This document shows positions 1-4,703 of a stretch of 5,155 bases of DNA, in pieces. Under the pieces are notes generated by a model. The model searched no databases, was not told where the DNA came from, and was given only the letters and a program-made list of their open reading frames with translations. The stretch covers positions 1-5,155 of the forward strand of contig JAJZYI010000251.1 in the NCBI GenBank assembly GCA_021798135.1, given 5' to 3'. The DNA is from Actinomycetes bacterium. GTDB lineage: Bacteria > Actinomycetota > Acidimicrobiia > Acidimicrobiales > UBA8190. Numbering within the stretch: the stretch's first letter is position 1; each line of letters opens with the position of its first letter. The position numbers and the translations under genes were made by a program.

Positions 1-461
1 AGTCGGCTCAGCACGGCAAGGCCGAGCCGGCCCGGCTCCGCGCCGCGGGCCCCGTCCCGCCCGCCGCGCCGGCCGACCGGCCCACCTCGGCCGCCGCCAC
101 ATCCCTCGCTGCCGCCGGCGCCTCGGGCATCGCCCGGCCCACCTCGGCCGTCCCGCCGGTCCAGCACCACCGCGGGCGGTCGGCCGGTCCACCGGCCGAT
201 GCGCTCGCCGCCGGCCTCGGGCTCGGGGAAGCGCCTGCCCGTCCCGAAGGTGGCCCAGTGCACCCGGTAGCCGAGGGCGTCGGCGGCGAGCGCCGCCTGC
301 GACCGGCCGCCCGCCGGCCACCACACCTCCTGCAGGACCACGACGTCGGCGTCGAGCGCGGCGCAGGCGCCGACCACGTCGAACGGCACGTTCCGCTCGT
401 CCACGCCGGCGTGCAGGTTCAGCGAGGCCACGGTCAGCACCGGGCCCGGGCAAGGGACCAC
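1..461 (-). CDS. Endonuclease/exonuclease/phosphatase family protein, N-terminal part (runs off left edge)
   Basis: The visible 153 residues look like the start of an EEP-fold metal-dependent phosphoesterase, the superfamily of exonuclease III, DNase I and sphingomyelinases. Seen: the first strand VASLNLHAG with the usual metal-site Asn at residue 15, then DADVVVLQEVWW with the metal-site Glu at residue 45, and GLAVLSR at 147-153, the next conserved strand. The catalytic His and Asp residues lie beyond the window. Residues about 101-145 form a Gly/Arg-rich low-complexity insertion before GLAVLSR, with GRGGP occurring twice. No signal peptide or membrane segment is visible. The GTG at 461 is chosen because a TAGGGT box ends 7 nt before it; an in-frame GTG at 470 would overlap that box. 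The gene is divergent from the thioesterase gene. The family assignment is fairly sure, but the substrate (DNA, phospholipid or other phosphodiester) cannot be read from this part. Confidence 0.8.
   Translation of the reverse strand, partial: MVPCPGPVLTVASLNLHAGVDERNVPFDVVGACAALDADVVVLQEVWWPAGGRSQAALAADALGYRVHWATFGTGRRFPEPEAGGERIGRWTGRPPAVVLDRRDGRGGPGDARGAGGSEGCGGGRGGPVGRRGGRDGARGAEPGRLGLAVLSR
77..150. repeat. Two 17-bp direct repeats inside the EEP gene
   Basis: The identical 17-mer CCGGCCCACCTCGGCCG occurs at 77-93 and at 134-150. The copies are 57 bp apart, exactly 19 codons, so both are read in the same minus-strand frame and give GRGGP twice. They flank most of the Gly/Arg-rich insertion of the EEP protein. 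The likely origin is a local duplication that has since diverged (inference). Confidence 0.6.
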
Positions 462-468
462 GGTGCGC

Positions 469-474
469 ACCCTA
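469..474 (-). promoter_or_regulatory. -10 box for the EEP gene, probably leaderless
   Basis: The minus strand reads TAGGGT, then 7 nt, then the GTG at 461. This is the spacing expected when transcription starts at or next to the start codon. A TCGACC at 496-491, 16 nt upstream, is a possible weak -35. The same arrangement is found before two other genes here. Caveat: the AGGG inside the box, 8 nt from the GTG, could instead be a ribosome binding site. Confidence 0.5.
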
Positions 475-475
475 C

Positions 476-495
476 CGACCGGCCCGGACCGGTCG
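476..495. promoter_or_regulatory. Inverted repeat in the bidirectional promoter, candidate operator
   Basis: CGACCGG, 6 nt, CCGGTCG is a perfect 7-bp dyad. It fills the spacer between the -10 box and the possible -35 of the EEP gene and lies about 52 bp before the thioesterase -10 box. A repressor bound here could affect the EEP gene. Short GC-rich dyads arise often by chance in DNA of this composition, so this is only a candidate. Confidence 0.25.
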
Positions 496-547
496 ACGCA
501 GGCGTCGGCCAGCGCGGCCCAGGGTGCGCGGCGGCCCGCGCGCCCCG

Positions 548-553
548 TAGGGT
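548..553 (+). promoter_or_regulatory. -10 box for the thioesterase gene, probably leaderless
   Basis: TAGGGT is followed by 7 nt (GCCGGAC) and then the GTG at 561, the mirror image of the arrangement on the other strand. No convincing -35 is visible. As with the EEP gene, AGGG 8 nt before the start could act as a Shine-Dalgarno sequence instead. Confidence 0.5.
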
Positions 554-560
554 GCCGGAC

Positions 561-1427
561 GTGGACGCACGGCACTTCCTGGGGATCGAGCCGACCGACG
601 ACCCGTTGCACTGGCGCCTGCCGGTGACGGGCGCCGTCTCCACGCCGGGCCGGTTCCTCTTCGGCGGGTGCGGCCTCGCGGCCGGCATCGTCGCGCTCGA
701 GGCGGCCGCCGGGCAGCCGGCGGTATGGGCGACGGCGCAGTACCTGGCGCACGCCCCGACGGGCAGCGACCTCGACCTGCACGTCACGCTGGCCGCGCAG
801 GGGCGCCGCACCACGCAGGCCCGGGCGGTCGCCCACCTCGGCGACCGGGAGATCCTGACCGTCAACGCGGCGCTCGGGCACCAGCCGGCACCCGACATCG
901 ACGACCAGAGCTGGGTCGACGCTCCGGACGTGCCCCCGCCGGCGGCGTGCCCCGAGCGCGAGTGGTTCCCGTTCCCGGAGGAGACCGTGTTCCACCGGGT
1001 GGAGCAGCGCCTGGCGGTGGGACGCCTGCTGTCGCAGATCGACGGCACGCCCGGCGCCGCCCGCTCGGCATCGTGGTTCCGCGTGCCGGGCCACCTCGAG
1101 CCGTCGGCCGCGACCCTCGCCGTCCTGGGCGACTACGTCACGGGGGGCATGTCACAGGCGCTCGGCTTCCACACCATGAGCCGGAGCCTCGACAACACCA
1201 TCCGGGTGGTGCGCCTGGTGCCGACCGAGTGGGTCCTGTCCGACATCGTCGTCTACGCGACGGCGGGCGGGTTCGCCCACGGCCGGGCCCACCTGTTCGC
1301 CGAGGACGGCACCTTCCTCGCGTCCGCCAGCCAGTCGATGAGCGTGCGGCGCTGGTCGGACGAGCAGTTCCGGGCGATGCGTGCCGCCGCGGCCGCCGGC
1401 GGCCCCGAGCCCGCCGGCGGCGCCTGA
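561..1427 (+). CDS. TesB-like acyl-CoA thioesterase, double hotdog fold
   Basis: The 288-residue product resembles the TesB/4HBT_3 thioesterase family, which hydrolyses acyl-CoA to free fatty acid and CoA in the cytoplasm; its length is typical. The first hotdog covers about residues 15-110, with LFGGCGLAAGIVALEA (34-49) as its long helix. The second covers about 165-265, with LGDYVTGGMSQALG as the helix, then SLDNTIRVVR, EWVLSDIVVYATAGGFAHGRAHLF and ASASQSM. The three residues expected from E. coli TesB (Asp204, Thr228, Gln278) appear to correspond to Asp211, Thr234 and Gln258, so the enzyme is probably active; this alignment was made by eye. No signal peptide or membrane segment is seen. 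The GTG start is set by the box ending 7 nt before it and by the protein resemblance beginning just after it; the frame stays open upstream to 258, but that part overlaps the EEP gene and looks unrelated. It is convergent with the GGDEF-EAL gene. The chain-length preference is unknown. Confidence 0.85.
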   Translation: MDARHFLGIEPTDDPLHWRLPVTGAVSTPGRFLFGGCGLAAGIVALEAAAGQPAVWATAQYLAHAPTGSDLDLHVTLAAQGRRTTQARAVAHLGDREILTVNAALGHQPAPDIDDQSWVDAPDVPPPAACPEREWFPFPEETVFHRVEQRLAVGRLLSQIDGTPGAARSASWFRVPGHLEPSAATLAVLGDYVTGGMSQALGFHTMSRSLDNTIRVVRLVPTEWVLSDIVVYATAGGFAHGRAHLFAEDGTFLASASQSMSVRRWSDEQFRAMRAAAAAGGPEPAGGA

Positions 1428-1432
1428 GCTCC

Positions 1433-1455
1433 GCGGCGTCAGCGACCGACGCCGC
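1433..1455. terminator. Hairpin between convergent genes, possible bidirectional terminator
   Basis: GCGGCGTC, a 7-nt loop and GACGCCGC form a perfect 8-bp stem. It begins 5 bp after the thioesterase stop and includes the stop codon of the GGDEF-EAL gene (1439-1441). No T-tract follows on either strand, so it is not a canonical intrinsic terminator. Its place between two convergent 3' ends is the main argument for termination or 3'-end protection. Confidence 0.4.
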
Positions 1456-3226
1456 CCGACGCCGCCATGCCGCGTGGCGAGGCGTCGCCGACGAGCGGAA
1501 CGCCGGTCGCGCCGGTCGGGACGTCCCAGGCGGGCACGGGCTCGGAGAACAGGAACCCCTGCGCCAGGTCGCACGACAGCAGGCGCAGGTGGTGGAGCTG
1601 GCGGTCCGTCTCCACCCCCTCGGCGATCACCTGCATGCCGAGCGAGTGGGCCAGGTTGACGATGGCGCCGACGATCTCGGCGCCACCGGGCTCGACGCCC
1701 AGGCCGTCGACGAAGCTCTTGTCGATCTTCAGGATGTCGAGCGGGAACCGCTGCAGGTAGCTCAGCGACGAGTAGCCCGTGCCGAAGTCGTCGATGGCGA
1801 GCGTCACGCCCAGGTCCTTCAGCGCCCGCAGGACGGTGAGCGCCGCGGCCGGGTCCTTCATCAGGGCGCTCTCGGTGATCTCCAGGGTCAGGTTCGCCGG
1901 AGGCACGCCGGTGCCCTCCAGGATGCCCTCGACGGTGTCGACCAGGTCCAGGTGGTCGATCTGCCGGGCGGACAGGTTGACCTCGACGGTGGTGTCGGCG
2001 TGGACCGGCCGGACCTGGCTGCGGCCGGCCGGCGGCCCGTCCACGGGGACGGTCCCCCACCAGCGCTGGAGCTGGTTGCACGCCTCGTGCAGGACCCACG
2101 TGCCGATCGGGATGATGAGGCCGCTCTCCTCGGCGACCGGGATGAACCGGCTCGGCGCCACCAGCCCCTGCTCGGGGTGGTCCCACCGCAGCAGCGCCTC
2201 GACGGCGACCGGGCGGGTGCTCCTGATGTCGACCACGGGCTGGTAGAAGAGCCGGAGCTCCCCGCGCTCGAGCGCCCGGTGGAGGGCGTGCTCGGTGGTC
2301 AGGCGGTCGAGCACCTCGACGCGCAGCGCCTCGCCGAAGACGTGGTAGCCCGCCCCGCCACGCTGCTTGGCGACGTACATGGCGGTGTCGGCGTCCGACA
2401 GCAGCGGCGTCGCCTCGGCGGTCGACCCGGCCGTGGTGGCGATGCCGATGCTCGCGGTGACGAAGACCTCGGACCCGGCGACGGGTATCGGACGCCCCAG
2501 CGACTCCAGCACCCGCTCGGAGTAGTCGATGGCCAGGTGCTCGGCGCCATCGCCGTCGAACAGCACCAGGAACTCGTCGCCGCCGAGCCGCGCCACGACC
2601 TCGGCCACCCCGTCGGCCTCGACGAGGCGCGACGCCACCGCGACCAGCACCTCGTCGCCGACCTCGTGACCGAGCGCGTCGTTGATGGCCTTGAACCGGT
2701 CGAGGTCCAGGACCAGGACGGCCACCGAGCCGGGCTGCCGCAGGCCCCGCGCCAGCGCGTACGCGAGGCGGTAGGTGAACAGGGTGCGGTTGGGGAGGCC
2801 GGTCAGCGAATCGTGCAGGTAGGCGTGGGCCAGGGCCTCCTCGGCCGCCCGCTCCGAGCCGAGGTCGCGCACGAAGCCCCCGACCAGGACCCGGCCGCGA
2901 TCCTCGACGACGTAGCCGCCGATGCTGACCTGCAGCTCCTCGCCGTCGCTGTTCAGCAGGCGGATCTCGCGTCGCGCCATGTCGACGCCGGGGCGGGCCG
3001 ACGCGAGGTCCTCGCGGTAGCGCTCGGCGAAGCGGGCCGGGATCCAGAAGTCGAGCGCCCGCCTGCCGATGACGTCGCTCGCCGGCCAACCGAACATGGC
3101 CTCGGCCTGGTGGCTCCATTCCGTGACGACACCGGCGTCGTCGGTCTCGACGAACGCGTCGCTCGCCGCCGCCACGAGATGGCGGAAGCGCACGCCGTCC
3201 ATGTCGCCCGGCTCCCTGGAGCGCAT
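1439..3226 (-). CDS. PAS-GGDEF-EAL cyclic di-GMP turnover protein
   Basis: This 595-residue soluble protein is predicted to make and/or degrade cyclic di-GMP under control of a sensory domain. Order: PAS plus PAC about 14-125 (FVETDDAGVVTEWSHQAEAMFGW); GGDEF about 130-300, with DSLTGLPNR at 139, DLDRFK with metal-site Asp174, and an intact GGDEF at 215-219; EAL about 305-570. The EAL catalytic residues all appear present: Glu343 (EALLRW), Asn417 (NLSARQ), Glu449 (LEITES), Asp479-Asp480 (IDDFGTGYS), Lys500 (LKIDKSF), Glu536 (AEGVET) and Gln556 (QGFLFS). The canonical inhibitory RxxD five residues before GGDEF is replaced by GVAE (206-209). Residues about 391-412 look like an extra loop in the EAL domain. 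No membrane or signal segment is seen. The ATG at 3226 has AGGAG 9 nt upstream; ATG 3235 abuts that AGGAG and ATG 3202 has its own AGGGAG 9 nt away, so the start is uncertain by a few codons. Which activity dominates, and the PAS ligand, are unknown. Confidence 0.92.
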   Translation of the reverse strand: MRSREPGDMDGVRFRHLVAAASDAFVETDDAGVVTEWSHQAEAMFGWPASDVIGRRALDFWIPARFAERYREDLASARPGVDMARREIRLLNSDGEELQVSIGGYVVEDRGRVLVGGFVRDLGSERAAEEALAHAYLHDSLTGLPNRTLFTYRLAYALARGLRQPGSVAVLVLDLDRFKAINDALGHEVGDEVLVAVASRLVEADGVAEVVARLGGDEFLVLFDGDGAEHLAIDYSERVLESLGRPIPVAGSEVFVTASIGIATTAGSTAEATPLLSDADTAMYVAKQRGGAGYHVFGEALRVEVLDRLTTEHALHRALERGELRLFYQPVVDIRSTRPVAVEALLRWDHPEQGLVAPSRFIPVAEESGLIIPIGTWVLHEACNQLQRWWGTVPVDGPPAGRSQVRPVHADTTVEVNLSARQIDHLDLVDTVEGILEGTGVPPANLTLEITESALMKDPAAALTVLRALKDLGVTLAIDDFGTGYSSLSYLQRFPLDILKIDKSFVDGLGVEPGGAEIVGAIVNLAHSLGMQVIAEGVETDRQLHHLRLLSCDLAQGFLFSEPVPAWDVPTGATGVPLVGDASPRGMAASGGVGR

Positions 3227-3235
3227 ACCACGCAT

Positions 3236-3240
3236 CTCCT
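3236..3240 (-). promoter_or_regulatory. Ribosome binding site of the GGDEF-EAL gene
   Basis: The minus strand has AGGAG 9 nt before the ATG at 3226 and directly touching the ATG at 3235, which favours 3226. This is the only gene here with a clear leader and a Shine-Dalgarno sequence separate from its promoter. A further AGGGAG at 3217-3212 would serve the alternative ATG at 3202. Confidence 0.55.
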
Positions 3241-3270
3241 GCCGTCGTCGACCGCCAGGTTGCCGCTCCA

Positions 3271-3307
3271 CACCTGCAGTCCCCAGCAGCACCTGCATCC
3301 CCCCAGC
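3271..3307 (-). repeat. Imperfect direct repeat in the GGDEF-EAL leader
   Basis: On the minus strand GCTGGGGGGATGCAGGTG (3307-3290) is nearly repeated as GCTGGGGACTGCAGGTG (3287-3271), differing by a few bases in the middle, with a period of about 19-20 bp, close to two helical turns. It lies between the predicted transcription start and the ribosome binding site. It could be a duplicated protein-binding site or part of a folded leader; no known element was recognised. Confidence 0.45.
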
Positions 3308-3313
3308 ATGTGC
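3289..3313 (-). other. Possible hairpin in the GGDEF-EAL leader RNA
   Basis: On the minus strand GCACATGC and GCAGGTGC can pair over eight positions with one A-G mismatch around a 9-nt loop TGGGGGGAT. A second, weaker stem, CAGGT with ACCTG around 11 nt, lies at 3276-3256. Neither covers the AGGAG site. The leader does not show the conserved sequence of the common cyclic di-GMP (GEMM-I) riboswitch, as far as can be judged by eye. Confidence 0.3.
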
Positions 3314-3337
3314 CGTTGTCCCCGATGGTGTCATTGC

Positions 3338-3367
3338 AGTGTATGACCGCTTCGCTCTCGGGGTCAA
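3338..3367 (-). promoter_or_regulatory. Sigma70-type promoter of the GGDEF-EAL gene
   Basis: The minus strand reads TTGACC (3367-3362), an 18-nt spacer and TACACT (3343-3338), a good match to a housekeeping -35/-10 pair. The predicted start is near 3331, giving a leader of about 105 nt before the ATG at 3226. It is the best -35/-10 pair in the window and unlike the box found at the other genes. Confidence 0.6.
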
Positions 3368-3424
3368 TGGAAGGTTGCCGGACCCACCGTATTCGCGATG
3401 CGCGCCGCCTCGCCGCCACCACCG

Positions 3425-3512
3425 TGCCGCACCACCGGCGCCCGCGTCCCCGCACCGCCCGCCGCCCCTGCCGCACCACCGGCGCCCGCGTCCCCGCACC
3501 GCCCGCCGCCCT
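3425..3512. repeat. 44-bp tandem duplication between divergent genes
   Basis: Two adjacent 44-bp units, 3425-3468 and 3469-3512, agree at 43 of 44 positions, differing only in the last base. The unit is C-rich on the plus strand and begins TGCCGCACCACCGGCG. It lies in the gap between the promoter of the GGDEF-EAL gene and the start of the hydrolase gene, in DNA with no convincing gene. The near-identity suggests a recent duplication by slippage, and the copy number may vary between strains (inference). Confidence 0.9.
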
Positions 3513-3524
3513 CGCTCACCGGTC

Positions 3525-3548
3525 GCCGTGGCGGGGAGCCGTGGCGGG
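3525..3548. repeat. Short direct repeat upstream of the hydrolase gene
   Basis: GCCGTGGCGGG occurs at 3525-3535 and 3538-3548, a 13-bp period. A small GGCGG-GAA-CCGCC stem at 3543-3555 overlaps the second copy. It lies about 57-80 bp before the -10 box of the hydrolase gene, where an activator or repressor could bind. It may simply be more slippage in GC-rich DNA. Confidence 0.3.
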
Positions 3549-3604
3549 AACCGCCCACCTCGCTGCGTTCGGCCGAGCGCTGGTCGGCCACGGCGCCACC
3601 GGCG

Positions 3605-3610
3605 TACGGT
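3605..3610 (+). promoter_or_regulatory. -10 box for the hydrolase gene, probably leaderless
   Basis: TACGGT is followed by 7 nt (GCCGTGC) and then the ATG at 3618, the same spacing as before the EEP and thioesterase genes. Here the box has no AGGG, and there is no other Shine-Dalgarno sequence, so the leaderless reading is stronger. No clear -35 is visible. Confidence 0.55.
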
Positions 3611-3617
3611 GCCGTGC

Positions 3618-4676
3618 ATGGTCCAGGTCACGGGCACCCTCCAGAAGGACGCGTGGGAACGACGCGTCCTGCCTCCGGTCGAGCAGGTGCGGCCCGGGAT
3701 GTGGTCCATCCCCGTCCCGATCCCCGACAACCCGCTCCGCTACGTCCTGGTGTACGCCCTGGAGCTCGACGACGGCGTCGCCATCGTCGACGCCGGCTGG
3801 AACACCGACGACGCCTGGCAGGCCCTCGCCGACGGCCTCGCCCAGGCCGGCGGGTCCGTGGCGGACGTGCGCGCCGTCCTGGTCACGCACATCCACCCGG
3901 ACCACTACGGGCTGGCCGGGCGGGTCCGCGAGCACAGCGGCGCCTGGATCGGCCTGCACCCGGCGGACGCGGCGCTGCTCGGCGCCCGGTACCTGGAGCC
4001 CGACGACCTCCTGGCCCGCATGAACGTCCTGCTGCACGAGGCCGGCGTGCCCGGCCACAAGCTGCACGACCTCACGATGGCGTCGATGGTCATCCGGGAC
4101 CAGGTGCTGGCGGTCGAGCCGGACGTGCTGTTCGAGGACGGGCGGCGGGTGGAGGTCCCCGGGTGGGACCTGCGTGCGGTGTGGACGCCCGGGCACTCGC
4201 CCGGCCACGTCTGCTTCCACAGCGAGGGCCACCGCCTGCTCCTCTCGGGCGACCACGTGCTGCCGAGGATCACGCCCAACATCGGCGTGCACTCGCAGCA
4301 GGCCCCGAATCCGCTCGGCGACTACCTGCGGTCGCTCGAGCGCGTCCGGACCCTGGCGGCGGACGAGGTGCTCCCGGCGCACGAGTACCGCTTCGCCGGC
4401 CTGGCGTCGCGGGTCGACGAGATCGCCGCCCACCACCGCGAGCGGCTCACGGAGGTGGAGGCGCTGCTGGCCGACAGCCCCGGCAGCACGGCGTGGGAGC
4501 TGTCCGTGCGCCTGACGTGGTCGCGCCCGTGGGACGAGATCAGGGACTTCATGCAGCGGGCCGCCGTGTCCGAGACGCTCGCGCACCTCGTGCTGCTCCA
4601 GGAACAGGGCCGGGTCCGCCGGGAGCCTGGCACACCGGCACGGTTTCGCGTGGTGGAGAGGGTTGGGGGCCCCTGA
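3618..4676 (+). CDS. Metallo-beta-lactamase-fold hydrolase with C-terminal winged-helix-like tail
   Basis: The 352-residue product is an MBL-fold metal hydrolase of the broad glyoxalase II/LACTB2-like group (COG0491 type). The metal-site motifs are complete: THIHPDH at 90-96 (His91, His93, Asp95, His96), PGHSPGH at 191-197 (His193), SGDH with Asp212, and PAHE with His255, which predicts a two-metal active site. The core spans about residues 25-260. An insertion at about 124-165 is probably a helical lid over the active site (inference). Residues about 290-345 (AWELSVRL..., SETLAHLVLLQEQGRVRR) resemble the small winged-helix tail found in LACTB2-like members of the fold. No signal peptide is seen, so it is probably cytoplasmic. 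The start is set by the leaderless box and by the protein resemblance. The gene is divergent from the GGDEF-EAL gene and convergent with the zinc-ribbon gene. The substrate is not predictable; thioester, phosphodiester and lactone hydrolases all share these motifs. Confidence 0.88.
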   Translation: MVQVTGTLQKDAWERRVLPPVEQVRPGMWSIPVPIPDNPLRYVLVYALELDDGVAIVDAGWNTDDAWQALADGLAQAGGSVADVRAVLVTHIHPDHYGLAGRVREHSGAWIGLHPADAALLGARYLEPDDLLARMNVLLHEAGVPGHKLHDLTMASMVIRDQVLAVEPDVLFEDGRRVEVPGWDLRAVWTPGHSPGHVCFHSEGHRLLLSGDHVLPRITPNIGVHSQQAPNPLGDYLRSLERVRTLAADEVLPAHEYRFAGLASRVDEIAAHHRERLTEVEALLADSPGSTAWELSVRLTWSRPWDEIRDFMQRAAVSETLAHLVLLQEQGRVRREPGTPARFRVVERVGGP

Positions 4677-4696
4677 CGGACCGGTCCCGGAGCCCC
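4666..4696. terminator. Weak dyad at the convergent ends of the hydrolase and zinc-ribbon genes
   Basis: GGGGC (4666-4670) can pair with GCCCC (4692-4696), and the loop contains the perfect 10-bp palindrome GGACCGGTCC (4678-4687). The element overlaps the hydrolase stop codon (4674-4676) and ends 7 bp before the stop of the zinc-ribbon gene. There is no T-tract. It is supported mainly by its position, and termination is uncertain. Confidence 0.25.
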
Positions 4697-4703
4697 ACCT
4701 CGC

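Noticed and set aside
258..560. Upstream extension of the thioesterase reading frame to an earlier start
   Set aside because: The extra residues are Arg/His/Gly-rich, lie antisense to the well-supported EEP gene and resemble no thioesterase; the GTG at 561 has a box at the right distance.
3227..3331. Cyclic di-GMP (GEMM) riboswitch in the GGDEF-EAL leader
   Set aside because: The genomic context would fit, but the conserved GEMM-I sequence blocks were not found by eye; a covariance search would be decisive.
668..3346. Very long open plus-strand frame across the thioesterase and GGDEF-EAL genes
   Set aside because: It has no domain resemblance, an Arg/Pro/Gly-dominated composition and overlaps two clear genes; long open frames in shifted and antisense phases are normal in DNA this GC-rich.
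3386..3391. TACGGT on the minus strand as another leaderless start box
   Set aside because: No start codon lies 7 nt after it; it could be a second upstream promoter for the GGDEF-EAL gene but has no -35, and TTGACC-N18-TACACT is better.
1152..3479. Long open minus-strand frame overlapping the GGDEF-EAL gene
   Set aside because: It is a frame-shifted shadow of that gene, Arg/Gly/Pro-rich and without motifs.
3425..3512. CRISPR-like repeat
   Set aside because: The two units are directly adjacent with no spacer and there are no further copies; it is a simple tandem duplication.
3227..3730. Longer N-terminus for the GGDEF-EAL protein, including an ATG at 3328
   Set aside because: That stretch lacks the strong G/C third-position bias of the gene, and the ATG at 3328 is only 3 nt after the -10 box, too near to be transcribed; the AGGAG site favours 3226.
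3516..4586. Antisense open frame across the hydrolase gene
   Set aside because: It is a shadow of the hydrolase, rich in Arg, Val and Asp, without recognisable motifs.
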